A stretch of DNA of 64,000 nucleotides, taken from the NCBI RefSeq assembly GCF_024494595.1, contig NZ_JANHDI010000007.1:1-64000 (forward strand), in the 5' to 3' direction. The position numbers and the translations under genes were made by a program. A model generated the notes under the pieces. It worked only from the letters and a program-made list of their open reading frames with translations. It made no database searches and was not told the DNA's origin. This document shows positions 17,278-26,660 of this stretch, one piece after another; position 1 is the first letter of the stretch, and each line of letters opens with the position of its first letter. This DNA comes from Halobellus rarus (lineage in GTDB: Archaea; Halobacteriota; Halobacteria; Halobacteriales; Haloferacaceae).

Positions 17278-19062
17278 TTAGCTCTCGTCATCGCGCCGCG
17301 TCCCCGACTCCGAACCGGATTCGCCCTCCGCCTCCGAGGCGCGCTGCAACTGTATCGTCACGACGCTGCCGCGCGGTTCGTTCTCCTCGAAGGAGAGGTG
17401 TCCGTCGGCGCGGGTGACCAGCCAGTGGACCAGCCACAGCCCCAGCCCCGTCCCGTGCGACAGCGGGTTGATCTCGTGTTCGCCGGTCAGGATCTTCCAC
17501 TCGGTCGGCGGGATCCCCGGGCCGGTGTCCGCGACGCGAATCCGCACGTCATCGGCGGTCGATTCGATGTTCAGGTCGACGTCCGGCGGCTCGCGGTCCG
17601 AGTGGATCACGGCGTTTTCGAGCAGTTCGCCGACGGCGCGTTCGACGCCCGGGATCGCGACGACGGCGACGTCTTCGGGGCAGTCGAACTCGACCTCGAT
17701 CTCCGCGTCCGGATGAGCCTCTCGGAGTTCTCCCACTTCGTTTCGGACCCGATCCAAGAGCGGAATCCGGTGGTTCGACCCCGACGTCTCGATGATATCG
17801 AGGATCTCGCGGTACGTCTCGGCGAGATCCAACAGCCGTTCTCCGACCCGCCCGATCTGTGCCGCATCGGATGCGACCTCCCCCTCCGTCGACTCCTCGA
17901 TGGCCTGTGCCTTCCCGAGTATCACGTTCATATCGTTTCGGAGGTTGTGTCGTAACACTCGAGAGAGCACGTTGAGTTGGCGTTCCCGCTCTTTCAGCGG
18001 CGTGATGTCCGTCTGGATCGCGACGAACTCTCGTACCGCCCCCGACTCGTCGATGACGGGTGCGACCGTCTGCTGTGCGTAATACAGCGAGCCGTCGCGA
18101 CGCTCGTTGAGGATCTCCTCTTCCCACACGTCTCCCGACTGGACCGTCGCCCACAAGTCCGTGAAGTAATCGTCGGGCATCTGTCCGGAGTTGAGTAGCT
18201 CCGGGGTGCGGCCGACGGCGTCGTCGCGTGAGTAGCCCGTGATCTCCTCGAAGGCGGGATTGACGTACGTTATCGTGCCGCTGTCGCCGGTGATGTAGAT
18301 GGCGTGACCGGCGGTCTCGATGGCGCGACGGAACCGCCGTAGCTTCTGTTCCCGTTCCTTCCGCTCGGTCACGTCGCGCGCGGTGAGAAGCACGTGTCGC
18401 ACCTCCTCGTCGGGGTACTGAACGCACGCTGTCCGCGCCTCGTACCACTCCACTCCGTCGTCTCGCGCCATCGGGTATTCGGTCCGCTGGATCTCGCCGG
18501 TCTCGGCGGTCCGCTCGACCGCCGCCCGGACCGCCGCGGCAGTCTCGTCGGGCAGGACCTCCTCGACCGTCCTGCCGGGGAGGTCTTCCGGCGGGTGGAT
18601 CGTGATCCCGTCCTCTCCGGAGAGGACTTCCCGGTAGCGACCCGATTCGTCGAAGAGAAAGATGTACTCCGGCGAGGCGTTCATCGCCGCCCGAAGCCGA
18701 TTCCGACTCGCCTGCAGTTCTCGGTTCATCTCTCGTAACTGTGCCTTGGTCTCGCTCTCCTCTCGAACGTACTGCACCAAGTAGAACGCGAGACCCACCG
18801 TGAGGACGCTGACCAGGAAAGCGGGCACCTCCCGTATCGTCGACCCGACGTCGAACAGCGTGAGCCCCTGCCGCAGCGCCATCAGCGAGAGCAGCACCAC
18901 CAGGAAGACGAACCGACGGTCGCGCTCTCGGTACAGCAGATACACCGAGAGGCCGACGCCGAGGATACGAAGCAGGAGCGACAGCAGGATCGGAGCGGTC
19001 ACGAACACGAGCGCCGGCCCCCCGAACGAACCTTCGGCCGGACCCGACCCGTCCGTGTGCAA
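17278..19062 (-). CDS. PAS-domain sensor histidine kinase
   Basis: 594 residues. The N-terminus has about three helices (18-42, 50-66 and 78-96). PAS domain 1 covers about 118-235 and PAS domain 2 about 240-365 (AIETAGHAIYITGDSGTITY, with FAIQTDIT-like end). The phosphoacceptor box is RVLRHNLRNDMNVI near 371, the N-box is LLENAVIHSD, and the G-box is VADTGPGIPPTEW. The acidic tail is disordered. The first codon is TTG at 19060-19062; there is no in-frame ATG before the membrane region, so the start is uncertain. A TATA-like GCTTTATGA (minus strand, about 19112-19120) lies further upstream. Response partner unknown. Confidence 0.88.
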   Translation of the reverse strand: MHTDGSGPAEGSFGGPALVFVTAPILLSLLLRILGVGLSVYLLYRERDRRFVFLVVLLSLMALRQGLTLFDVGSTIREVPAFLVSVLTVGLAFYLVQYVREESETKAQLREMNRELQASRNRLRAAMNASPEYIFLFDESGRYREVLSGEDGITIHPPEDLPGRTVEEVLPDETAAAVRAAVERTAETGEIQRTEYPMARDDGVEWYEARTACVQYPDEEVRHVLLTARDVTERKEREQKLRRFRRAIETAGHAIYITGDSGTITYVNPAFEEITGYSRDDAVGRTPELLNSGQMPDDYFTDLWATVQSGDVWEEEILNERRDGSLYYAQQTVAPVIDESGAVREFVAIQTDITPLKERERQLNVLSRVLRHNLRNDMNVILGKAQAIEESTEGEVASDAAQIGRVGERLLDLAETYREILDIIETSGSNHRIPLLDRVRNEVGELREAHPDAEIEVEFDCPEDVAVVAIPGVERAVGELLENAVIHSDREPPDVDLNIESTADDVRIRVADTGPGIPPTEWKILTGEHEINPLSHGTGLGLWLVHWLVTRADGHLSFEENEPRGSVVTIQLQRASEAEGESGSESGTRRDDES

Positions 19063-19322
19063 CTACAGGGGGACCCGACCATTGCTACACTCGCTGGGTA
19101 GCGACGCCTGATTTCATAAAGCCACCGGGGCCGATTATCAGTTTTCGAACCGGGCCGTCCCTCGGTCCGACGGTTTTCGAGAACGTTCGGCGGTTTCGGA
19201 CGCCCGGCGGTTCCGATCCGAACGGCGTGTCTCATAGCGGCGGTTGCCGCCTCTGACCGGCGCGCACGGCTCTCGGGGGCCGCCCTCTCCCCGTCACCGG
19301 GTACCTGCCGCGACTGTCCCGA

Positions 19323-21197
19323 TCAGGCCGGATGGACGGTGATCCGCTGTTTCCGGTCGATCGCCTGCTCGAGTTCGTCGGCGATGGCGCTGCCTCTCGA
19401 CACCTGGATGTCGCCGCCGCGGCCGACCGTCGCGGTGAAGAGGTACTCGCCGTCGGCGCGGATCTCGACGGTTTCGCCGACGTGTTCGTCCATCCGGACG
19501 ACGACGTGCCGTGAGGTCACCTCGGGTGTGACCACGATGCCGTCGTCGGGGCCGCCGGACCCACCCGCTCCACCGCTCCCGCCGCTGCCGGCGGCGGACT
19601 CGCCGCTGGGTCGTCCGGGCTTCTCGTCGTGGGTGCGCACGTCGATGTCGATGCCGAGTCGGTCCTCGACGTCGGAGATGCGGCCGCCGCCCTTGCCGAT
19701 GACGTAGGAGATGTCGTCCTCCTCGACGTAGACGACGGCGTCGTTCTGGCCCTTCAGTTCGACGTCGACGTGCCCGCGGGCGATCGATCGGATCTCGCGT
19801 TCGATCTCCTGGCGGGCGAGGCGACCGACGCCGGTCTCGTCGTCGCCGTCGCCGTCGCCGATCGGCACCGTGACCACCTGGCGGTTGAACGTGTAGATCT
19901 CGTACTCCGGCTTCCCGGTCTCGAAGTCCGCGACCTGGATGACCGGGCGGGCGAGGTCCTCGGCGGTGAGGCCCTCGGGGACCTTCACCTCCGTCGTGAC
20001 GTCGTAGACGGTGTCGACGCGACCGTCTTCGATGTACACGACCGTATCGACGACCTGCGGGATCATCCCGAGCTCGACGCGGCCGACGAGTCGCTGCAGG
20101 GCGTCGATGGCGCGGGTGGCGTGGACGACGCCGACCATTCCGACGCCGGCGAGGCGCATGTCCGCGAAGACGCCGAAGTCCTTCGTCTTCCGCACCTCGT
20201 CGTAGATGGTGTAGTCCGGCCGGACCAAGAGTAGCGAGTCGGCCGTCTTCTCCATGTCGCCGCCGAGGGCGGTGTACTGGGTGATGTCGTCGCCGACCTG
20301 GAGGTCCCGGGGCTTCTCCATCGTCTTGACCGCGTAGTCCGAGTCGGTGAGGAACTCTGCGACCGCCTGCGCGAACGTCGACTTCCCCGCACCGGGCGAC
20401 CCGGAGATGAGGACGCCGCGCTGGCGCTCTTTCAGCCGATCCTTGAGTTCGTCGGCGAACTCGTAGTCCTCCAGATCGGTCTTGACGATCGGTCTGACGG
20501 CGGTGATCTCGATGCCGTCGGAGAAGGGCGGACGGGCGACCGCGATCCGGTAATCGCGGAACTGGACGATGCTCATCCCCGGTTCCGAGAGTTCGAGAAA
20601 GCCCTCCGAACTGCTTCGGGCGGTCTCCTCGATGTCGTCGGCCCACTCCTTCATCGTCGCCTCGTCGGTCACCTCCTCGTCGATCGTCTGGTAACTCATC
20701 TCGCCGATGGCCCCGCGCTTGGCCTTCGGCTTCGTCCCCGTCTTCAGGTGGACGGACATCGTCTGCTCGTCGAAGAACTTCTCGATGACGAGTTCGCCGG
20801 AGCCGCGGACGCGCGGTTCGACGTACTCGACGTCGAGGCCCTTCGCCTTCGCGACCTCTGCCTGGACGACGTCGCTCGTGAGCAGCGTCGCGCCCTCCTC
20901 CTCGGCGACGTCGCGGATCAGCGCGTCGATGTCCCCCTCGTGGGCCCCGGTGGCCTCGCTGGGCTTCGTCCGGCGGCCGACGTATCGCACGTCGACGCGG
21001 CCCTCGTCTGCGAGTTCCGCGAGCCGCTGGAGCTCTTCGAGCCCCTCCCATCCCGTGTCGAAGCCGTCGTTGGCCTGCGATTCGAGTTCGCCGACGACCG
21101 CCTCCGGGACCAAAATCGGCCCCGCGTCGTCGTCGGACTCGACCCGCTCGGACACGCGACCGTCGATGACCGCGCTCGTGTCCGGCACTATCTTCAT
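19323..21197 (-). CDS. PIN domain-ATPase-KH protein (PINA-like)
   Basis: 624 residues from the ATG at 21197 (MKIVPDTSAVIDG). An N-terminal PIN nuclease fold (1-145; acidic residues in VPDTSAVID and HEGDIDALIRD) is followed by a VirB11/PilT-type ATPase with Walker A SGSPGAGKST at about 265-274. A KH RNA/DNA-binding domain (YVIGKGGGRISDVEDRLG) lies near 497-514. A Gly/Ser-rich linker leads into a small beta-rich C-terminal domain. The family is universal in archaea; the Sulfolobus member PINA is a hexameric Holliday-junction branch-migration ATPase working with Hjc/Hjm. Same role here is inference. Confidence 0.92.
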   Translation of the reverse strand: MKIVPDTSAVIDGRVSERVESDDDAGPILVPEAVVGELESQANDGFDTGWEGLEELQRLAELADEGRVDVRYVGRRTKPSEATGAHEGDIDALIRDVAEEEGATLLTSDVVQAEVAKAKGLDVEYVEPRVRGSGELVIEKFFDEQTMSVHLKTGTKPKAKRGAIGEMSYQTIDEEVTDEATMKEWADDIEETARSSSEGFLELSEPGMSIVQFRDYRIAVARPPFSDGIEITAVRPIVKTDLEDYEFADELKDRLKERQRGVLISGSPGAGKSTFAQAVAEFLTDSDYAVKTMEKPRDLQVGDDITQYTALGGDMEKTADSLLLVRPDYTIYDEVRKTKDFGVFADMRLAGVGMVGVVHATRAIDALQRLVGRVELGMIPQVVDTVVYIEDGRVDTVYDVTTEVKVPEGLTAEDLARPVIQVADFETGKPEYEIYTFNRQVVTVPIGDGDGDDETGVGRLARQEIEREIRSIARGHVDVELKGQNDAVVYVEEDDISYVIGKGGGRISDVEDRLGIDIDVRTHDEKPGRPSGESAAGSGGSGGAGGSGGPDDGIVVTPEVTSRHVVVRMDEHVGETVEIRADGEYLFTATVGRGGDIQVSRGSAIADELEQAIDRKQRITVHPA

Positions 21198-21386
21198 ATT
21201 CTCCGGTTCGACCGGCGGACGGATAAGGCTATAGACTGACGCTCCGCCTCGCTCGCCGGGAGACGAACCTGTCGTCACGGACGAACCTCACCTCACAGAC
21301 GGACCTGTCGAGAAACACAGGCGGAGTCGTCGTCAACTGACGGCATCGTCGTCAACTAATAGACCCGTCGTCACCGACGGACCGGC

Positions 21387-23081
21387 TCAGTCGTCGGAGG
21401 GAACGCCCGCCGGCGGGGGACTCGGTCCGGCGGGATCACTGTCCTCTCCGACCCGCCGTCCGTCCTCCCGCTCCTCGTCGGTGTCGAGTATCTCGAAGGA
21501 GTCGACCAGGTCGTCGAGGCCGCTCGCCTGCGCCGTGAGCGTGGCCGCCTGCGCTTCGAGCTCGCCGAGCGATTCGGACTGCTTCGTCGCGTCGTCGACG
21601 GCCGCGGTCGTCTGGGCGGTCGTCTCCTCGGAGATGTTCGCGACGTCGTCGACCCGCGCGGAGACGTCCTGGGCGGACGTGGCCTGCTGGTCGGTGGCGT
21701 CGCTCACCTCGCGGATGCTCCGGTCGATCCCCTCGACCTCGTCGACGATCGACTCGAACTCGTCGATGGCGGTCTCGACGGTGTCGACGCTGGATTTGAC
21801 CTGCTCGTCGGTCTCGTGGACGATCGAGAGCGTCTCCTCGGAGCGCTCGGTCACGTCCTCGATGAGCCCGGACACCTCGTCGGCGGACTCGCGGGTCTCC
21901 TCCGCCAGCGCCTTCACCTCGCGGGCGACGACGCCGAACCCGTCCCCGGCGTCGCCGGCGTGGGCCGCCTCGATCGAGGCGTTGATCGCGAGGAGGTCGG
22001 TCTGCGACCCGATCTCGTCGATGAACTCCGCGACCTCGTCGATCTCGTCGATGTGCGTGGCGAGTTCCTCCATCGCGGCCGCCGCCTCGTCGATCTGCCG
22101 CTCGACGGCGTCGAGTTCCTCCATCGCCGTCGTCGCGACGTCGCGTCCCTCGCGCCCGCGCTCGGCGGCGCGCTCGGCCGTCCCGGCGACCTCGTCGGCG
22201 GAGGCGGCGATCTCCTCGACCGTCGCGGAGAGCGTCGACAGTTCCGAGGCGACGGTCTGGAGGTGTTCGGTCTGCTCGTCGGCCCCGTCCTCGATCTCGT
22301 CGACGGCGGCGGCGACCGCCTCGCTCGACTCGGTCGCGCGCTCGACGTGGGTCTGCGCCTCGTCGCTCATCTCCGCCACTCGGTCGGCGAACGTCTGCAC
22401 CTCCCCGATCGTCGCCGAGAGCGTCCGGAGGAACTCGTTGTACGAGCGCGCCACCTCGCCGTACCGCTCGTCCTCTTCGGCGAGTTCTGCCGCCGGCATC
22501 AGCGCCGTCAGATCGCCCTCACGGGCGTGTTCGGTGGCCTCGCCGAAGGCGTCGACGAGTCGCTGCAGCGCCCGCGTGTGGGTCGTGAGATCCGTCGCCA
22601 TCCGACCGAGCGAGTCCCCGAACTCTCCGGGCAGTCGCTCGTCCAGAACGGGATCGTCGAACTCCCTGTCGGCCATCGCGGTCGCCTGCGCCGAGACGAG
22701 TCGGAGGTGCTCGTGCATGTCGCCGAAGTCCTCGACGAGTTCCGCGATCTCGTCGTTGCCGTCGGTCGTCGGGGGAGACGTCGAGAGATCGCCCGCGGCG
22801 ACGGCGGACGCCGACGTCGAGAGGCTGTCTATCGGGTCGACGACGTCGCGGCGGACGATCAGGACCGTGTTGAGGAAGGCGACGGCCGCGCCGACCAGCA
22901 GCAGCGCCGACAGCACGGTCGTCGTCTCGCCGCTCGTGACCCACGGGAGACCTGCCTGGGCGATCGAGATGGCGAACTGGATCCCGACCGCAGCGAGCAC
23001 TTTCCGCGCGACGGAGTGGGAGACGCCCAGAACGTCCATCGTTCCCCAGAGGAGTCGTTCGTACGATTCGAGGAGGCTCAT
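21387..23081 (-). CDS. Methyl-accepting chemotaxis-type transducer (Htr)
   Basis: 564 residues from the ATG at 23081. Two membrane helices lie near 28-50 and 55-75, followed by a HAMP-like linker ([18 protein letters not shown]) and a long coiled coil. The signalling tip [16 protein letters not shown] is near residue 360, followed by [19 protein letters not shown]. Glu/Gln-rich methylation-like helices flank the tip. There is no extracellular sensor domain, so it may sense a cytoplasmic or membrane signal, or pair with another protein. The C-terminal about 30 residues are Pro/Gly/Asp-rich. No che gene is nearby. Confidence 0.92.
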   Translation of the reverse strand: MSLLESYERLLWGTMDVLGVSHSVARKVLAAVGIQFAISIAQAGLPWVTSGETTTVLSALLLVGAAVAFLNTVLIVRRDVVDPIDSLSTSASAVAAGDLSTSPPTTDGNDEIAELVEDFGDMHEHLRLVSAQATAMADREFDDPVLDERLPGEFGDSLGRMATDLTTHTRALQRLVDAFGEATEHAREGDLTALMPAAELAEEDERYGEVARSYNEFLRTLSATIGEVQTFADRVAEMSDEAQTHVERATESSEAVAAAVDEIEDGADEQTEHLQTVASELSTLSATVEEIAASADEVAGTAERAAERGREGRDVATTAMEELDAVERQIDEAAAAMEELATHIDEIDEVAEFIDEIGSQTDLLAINASIEAAHAGDAGDGFGVVAREVKALAEETRESADEVSGLIEDVTERSEETLSIVHETDEQVKSSVDTVETAIDEFESIVDEVEGIDRSIREVSDATDQQATSAQDVSARVDDVANISEETTAQTTAAVDDATKQSESLGELEAQAATLTAQASGLDDLVDSFEILDTDEEREDGRRVGEDSDPAGPSPPPAGVPSDD

Positions 23082-23104
23082 ACGCTGGCTCACCCGACGC
23101 TCAC

Positions 23105-23110
23105 TTATAA
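23105..23110 (-). promoter_or_regulatory. TATA box for the transducer gene
   Basis: TTATAA centred 27 nt before the ATG at 23081. It supports a leaderless transcript starting at MSLLES rather than at the GTG at 23093. Confidence 0.65.
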
Positions 23111-23276
23111 GTCTGCCATCGTGTTCTCACTCACTGATAACAGGAACCGGCACGAGAACGGACCGGTATCAAGGTTTGCGTCCGGGTATCAGATTCGATA
23201 CGCAGTTCGGCGAGAGGACCGTCGATCTTCCACGTCGACTTCGTCGGATCGCTGCGTCGTCGAGGCGTCCTCGTCG

Positions 23277-23915
23277 CTACTGCGTCCGCTCCTGCAGCCA
23301 CTCCGCGAACTTCGCGAAGGCTCGCCCCCGGTGGGAGACGGCGTTCTTCTCCTCGGGGCTCATCTCCGCGAACGTGGTCCCGTCGTGTTCGAAGACGGGG
23401 TCGTAGCCGAACCCGCCCTCGCCGCGCGGTTCGACGATCCGGCCGGGGGCCCGACCGTGAAACAGTTTCACCGGGAGCGCGTCGGAACCGTCGTTTTCCG
23501 CCGGCGTCGCATCCGCGGCGGCCGCGGCGCTCCGGTCCTCGCGGTCGATCGGGTCCGGACTCGCCTCGAAGTCGTCGCCGTCGCAGTACGCCAGGACGCA
23601 CCGGAAGGACGCCCGGTGCGGTTCCGCCGTCTCGCGCTCGACGAGTCGCTGGACCGCCTCGACGCCCAGCGTATTCTCGACGTACGCCGAATAGGGACCG
23701 GGGAAGCCGTCGAACCCCTCGACGAACAGGCCGGCGTCGTCGACGAGGACGGGTTCGCCCGCGTGTCGGTACGCCTCCCGCGCGCCGCGGGCGGCGATCG
23801 GGGCCAGTTCCGCGGCCTGTACCTCGGTGTAATCGTAGTCCAACTGCTCGACGCCGTCGAGGTACTCGCGCGCCTCCCGCACTTTCCCCGCGTTCGTCGT
23901 GACGTAGCGAAGCAT
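23277..23915 (-). CDS. XTP/dITP pyrophosphatase (HAM1/RdgB)
   Basis: 212 residues. The N-terminal substrate loop is YVTTNAGKVREAREYL, with VLVDDAGLFVEGFDG, the conserved GGFGYDPVFEHDG, and SHRGRAFAKFAEWL at the end. It hydrolyses XTP, dITP and ITP to monophosphates, keeping deaminated purines out of nucleic acids. An insert of about 30 residues rich in Ala, Asp and Ser sits between CDGDDFEASP and VKLFHGRAPG, where most relatives have a short turn. It is followed on the same strand by no close gene. Confidence 0.93.
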   Translation of the reverse strand: MLRYVTTNAGKVREAREYLDGVEQLDYDYTEVQAAELAPIAARGAREAYRHAGEPVLVDDAGLFVEGFDGFPGPYSAYVENTLGVEAVQRLVERETAEPHRASFRCVLAYCDGDDFEASPDPIDREDRSAAAAADATPAENDGSDALPVKLFHGRAPGRIVEPRGEGGFGYDPVFEHDGTTFAEMSPEEKNAVSHRGRAFAKFAEWLQERTQ

Positions 23916-24063
23916 CTACCGGGACGTGCGTCCAGTCGAGAGAAAGTCCCGTCGGTTCCGCGCCGCCGACGCGGCGACGACGTCGGTGCGCGACGGTTTC
24001 GTGACCGCGTTGGCCGCGTCGACGACCGCCGCGGCCCTCGATCGGTCGGCCCGCGGGGCGCCG

Positions 24064-24348
24064 TCAGTCGACGATGACTTCGACGGGGCCGTCGTCGTCC
24101 TCGTCGGCTTCGAGGTCGTCGTCCCCGCTCCGGGACTTCTGCTCCTGCCAGAGGAGGCCGCCCACCACGAGCAGCGCGACCCACGAGCGCCAGTTCGCGA
24201 GATTGAGCGTGTAGCCGATGCCGAAGGGCTTCTTCACGAGCATCCCCTCGCCGGGCTTCCAGTACGACGCGAGCATCCGGCCGAACGAGGGGCGCTCGAA
24301 GTTGTACGGAATCCCGAGTATCTCTCCCTGCTTCGGTTTGTCTGCCAT
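24064..24348 (-). CDS. DUF5808-type small protein
   Basis: 94 residues from the ATG at 24348 (MADKPKQGEILG). The core GIPYNFERPSFGRMLASYW then FGIGYTLNLANW matches the DUF5808 pattern. One hydrophobic helix (about 54-66) and a very acidic tail follow. Function unknown; members occur widely in haloarchaea and actinobacteria. TATA motif CGATTTATT (24371-24379, minus strand) is 27 nt upstream, giving a leaderless mRNA. The frame stays open upstream through RNA copy B, but this is not protein. Confidence 0.82.
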   Translation of the reverse strand: MADKPKQGEILGIPYNFERPSFGRMLASYWKPGEGMLVKKPFGIGYTLNLANWRSWVALLVVGGLLWQEQKSRSGDDDLEADEDDDGPVEVIVD

Positions 24349-24370
24349 ACGACAGCGTACGCCGGGCGGT

Positions 24371-24379
24371 AATAAATCG
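24371..24379 (-). promoter_or_regulatory. TATA box for the DUF5808 gene
   Basis: CGATTTATT on the minus strand, centred about 27 nt before the ATG at 24348, and divergent from the promoter of RNA copy B at 24449. Confidence 0.6.
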
Positions 24380-24448
24380 TTTTGGCATCGGCTCGCTGAC
24401 AGTCGGATCGACGAGTCGCGGACGGCTGACCGTCCGGAGGTGCGGGCG

Positions 24449-24456
24449 TTTATATG
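24449..24456 (+). promoter_or_regulatory. TATA box of RNA candidate copy B
   Basis: TTTATATG on the plus strand, 29 nt before the conserved block CGTGACGTAAGCG (24478-24490), exactly as at copy A. Confidence 0.65.
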
Positions 24457-24475
24457 CGAACGAGCGGCCAGGCCC

Positions 24476-24597
24476 CCCGTGACGTAAGCGTCATCCCGCG
24501 TCGGGCCGCGGTTGCTCGGCACGTCGATGCGGGACGAGCGACCGGACCAGTCGGGCGCGGACTGGTCCGGTCGGATCGAGCAGGTGCCGACTGTCAG
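24476..24597 (+). ncRNA. Candidate structured RNA, copy B
   Basis: Paralogue of the element at 5536-5656. Stem P1 pairs 24495-24503 with 24525-24533. Relative to copy A the 3' strand differs at two positions, yet all nine pairs hold (one G-U, one U-A in place of G-C and U-G). Hairpin P2 is a perfect 14-bp stem, 24539-24552 with 24560-24573, 7-nt loop. TCGGCAC (24516-24522) pairs with GTGCCGA (24584-24590), the same pseudoknot as in copy A. It lies in the 276-bp gap between the DUF5808 start and the kae1-bud32 stop. Transcription from the plus strand is inferred from the TATA orientation; the ends are estimates. Confidence 0.55.
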
Positions 24598-24607
24598 CCC
24601 AGCAAAC

Positions 24608-24622
24608 CCGCTCCAGCAGCGG
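24608..24622. terminator. Small hairpin between RNA copy B and kae1-bud32
   Basis: CCGCT and AGCGG form a 5-bp stem with a 5-nt loop just downstream of copy B and just outside the stop codon of the converging kae1-bud32 gene. It could help end either transcript. No T-tract follows, so terminator activity is uncertain. Confidence 0.25.
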
Positions 24623-24624
24623 CT

Positions 24625-26226
24625 TCACTGATACCGGCCGCGTCCCTCGATCGCCCGGAGTCGGTCCAAGACGGCATCGTCACCGACGGCGGCGTATCCT
24701 TCCTCGACGGCCGCGAGCAGCGGCTCCGCGTCCGAGGCGGTCCCGGCGACGCTCTGTTTGAACACGTGGACGTCCATCGCGTGGTCCTCGACGTGGCCGG
24801 TGTGGTAGCCGAGGCCGAAATCGATGAGGTACGTCCGCTGCCTATCGACGCGGACGTTCCGGGTGGTCGGATCGCCGTGCACGAAGCCGGCGTCGTGGAC
24901 GACTGCGAGGTGTCGGCCGACCGCCCGACATCGTCCCTCCGAGAGCGCCGCGGCGAGGTCGTCGTCGCCGACGCGCTGGAAGATCAGCGTCCCCTCTGCG
25001 GGGTCGACGTCGTAGACGACGGGTGTGGGGACGCCGACGCGACGCGCGGCGCTCGTGAGCCGCGCCTCCGCCCGCGTGCGGTCGGCGCGGAGGCGGTCGT
25101 CGAGCGCCGGGTGTCGGTACGCCTTCGGGACGCGCCGCTTGATCACGCGGTCGTCCTCGATCGTCACGGTCGCCTCGGCGCCGCGGATCGTCCCCGACGC
25201 CGACGGATCCCGGACGACTGACTCGTCGCTGCCACGCCAAGTCACTGCAACCTCGTCGGGGCGGAAGTTCGGATCGACCGAGGACTCTGATACTTCGATC
25301 GTATCTCCCGCTCGGAACATCTTCGCCCCGAGGACGGCGATCATCCCCGCGTTGTCCCGCAGAAAACGCGGCTCGGGCGCGTAGAACTCCGCGCCGCGCT
25401 GCTCGCACATCGAGGCGAGCATCTCTCGCAGGCGCTCGTTCTGTCCGACGCCGCCGCCGAGGACGAGTTCGTCGGTACCCGTCAGCGACAGCGCCCGCTC
25501 TGCGACTTCTGTCAGCATCGCGAAAATCGTCTCCTGGAGGCCGGCACAGACGTCCTCGACCGGTACGCCGTCGTCGACGGCGTCCTTCGCGGCGGACATA
25601 ATCCCCGAGAAGGAGAAGTCCATTCCCTTGACGACGTACGGGAGGTCGTGATACTTCCCCTCTTTCGCCCGCTTCTCGACCTTGGGGCCGCCCGGGTGCG
25701 ACCAGTCGAGGTGCCGCGTGAACTTGTCTATTGCATTTCCGACGCCGGTGTCCATCGTCTCGCCGAGGATTCGGTACCGGCCGTCGTGGTAGCCCAGGAG
25801 GTGCGCGTTCGCGCCCGAGGCGTTCAGACAGACCGGCGACTCGAAGCCGGATCGATGACGGCCGATCTCGAGGTGGGCCACCATATGGTTGACGCCGACG
25901 AGCGGCACCGACAGGGTCTGCGCCAGCGCTCGCGCTGCCGTGCCGACGATGCGAAGACACGGACCGAGCCCTGGTCCGCGGGAGAACGCGACGGCGTCGA
26001 TGTCGAGTCCGTCTCCGTACTCACTCGCGGTCGCCGCGGCGTGATCGAGGATCGTCGAGACGACTTCGGGGATCGCTGCTCCCATGTGTTCGGCCGCCTC
26101 GCGCGGGTGGATCCCGCCGCTGTCGGGTTCGTAGGGGTCAGATTCGATGACGACGTCGTCGGTTTCCGCGTCGTAGAGCGCAGCGCTGGCGGCCCAGGCG
26201 GTCCCTTCGATTCCGACGATTCGCAT
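24625..26226 (-). CDS. KEOPS complex Kae1-Bud32 fusion
   Basis: 533 residues. Kae1 (about 1-325) has the metal-binding HMVAH motif (H114, H118), SRGPGLGPCLR, and GGGVGQNERLRE. It catalyses the threonylcarbamoyl transfer in tRNA t6A synthesis. Bud32 (about 335-533) is a small kinase/ATPase: catalytic loop VHGDPTTRN near 452 and LIDFGLGYHT near 470. The fusion is typical of euryarchaea. It is the promoter-distal gene of a leftward information-processing cluster and follows rps24e after 33 bp, where a S27ae gene would commonly be expected. Confidence 0.96.
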   Translation of the reverse strand: MRIVGIEGTAWAASAALYDAETDDVVIESDPYEPDSGGIHPREAAEHMGAAIPEVVSTILDHAAATASEYGDGLDIDAVAFSRGPGLGPCLRIVGTAARALAQTLSVPLVGVNHMVAHLEIGRHRSGFESPVCLNASGANAHLLGYHDGRYRILGETMDTGVGNAIDKFTRHLDWSHPGGPKVEKRAKEGKYHDLPYVVKGMDFSFSGIMSAAKDAVDDGVPVEDVCAGLQETIFAMLTEVAERALSLTGTDELVLGGGVGQNERLREMLASMCEQRGAEFYAPEPRFLRDNAGMIAVLGAKMFRAGDTIEVSESSVDPNFRPDEVAVTWRGSDESVVRDPSASGTIRGAEATVTIEDDRVIKRRVPKAYRHPALDDRLRADRTRAEARLTSAARRVGVPTPVVYDVDPAEGTLIFQRVGDDDLAAALSEGRCRAVGRHLAVVHDAGFVHGDPTTRNVRVDRQRTYLIDFGLGYHTGHVEDHAMDVHVFKQSVAGTASDAEPLLAAVEEGYAAVGDDAVLDRLRAIEGRGRYQ

Positions 26227-26259
26227 CGAAAAGTAGGTGTCTGCTGGCTGTGCGACCGA

Positions 26260-26574
26260 TCAGGCCTCTTCGGCTTCCGCCTCGGCGCCCTCGTCGGCCT
26301 CGATCTTGTTCCGATCGAGCATGTAGTCCTGTTCGATGTCGCGGGCGAAGTCCGGCGACTCGTAGACCTTCGCGTAGCCGACGGTCTTTCGCATCCCGAA
26401 CTTCGTGTCGAGTTTGTGGACCACGACCTCGGCAGAGTCCTTGTTCAGCTTCGCGGCGAGGCTGTCGCGGACGGAGAGCCGCGAGGGCGTCGCGTCGTCG
26501 TGAACGATCTCGAACCGGACGTCGGTCCGATGTAACATCGGGTTCCCGTCCTCGGAGATAATGTCGATTTCCAT
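26260..26574 (-). CDS. rps24e: Ribosomal protein S24e
   Basis: 104 residues. Core pattern: NPMLHRTDVRFEIVHDDATP, RDSLAAKLNKDSAEVVVHKL, then KTVGYAKVYESPDFA, which is the S24e fold, with an acidic tail of Glu/Ala repeats. Component of the small ribosomal subunit. It is flanked by dephospho-CoA kinase and kae1-bud32, the usual haloarchaeal order except for the missing S27ae gene. Confidence 0.95.
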   Translation of the reverse strand: MEIDIISEDGNPMLHRTDVRFEIVHDDATPSRLSVRDSLAAKLNKDSAEVVVHKLDTKFGMRKTVGYAKVYESPDFARDIEQDYMLDRNKIEADEGAEAEAEEA

Positions 26575-26660
26575 GGTTCAGTTGTCCTACCATCCTCCCG
26601 AAAGGAGTAAAAGGATTTCGAAGAGGAGAACGCGGTTCTCGATCTCGCTTCCGACGGCGT

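Noticed and set aside
21816-24077. A plus-strand frame of 753 codons antisense to the transducer and XTP pyrophosphatase genes
   Set aside because: It spans two well-supported genes and an intergenic promoter and has no recognisable domain.
5509-24600. The duplicated elements as insertion-sequence ends or terminal inverted repeats
   Set aside because: Both copies are in the same orientation, each carries a promoter and stem structure, and no transposase lies between them.
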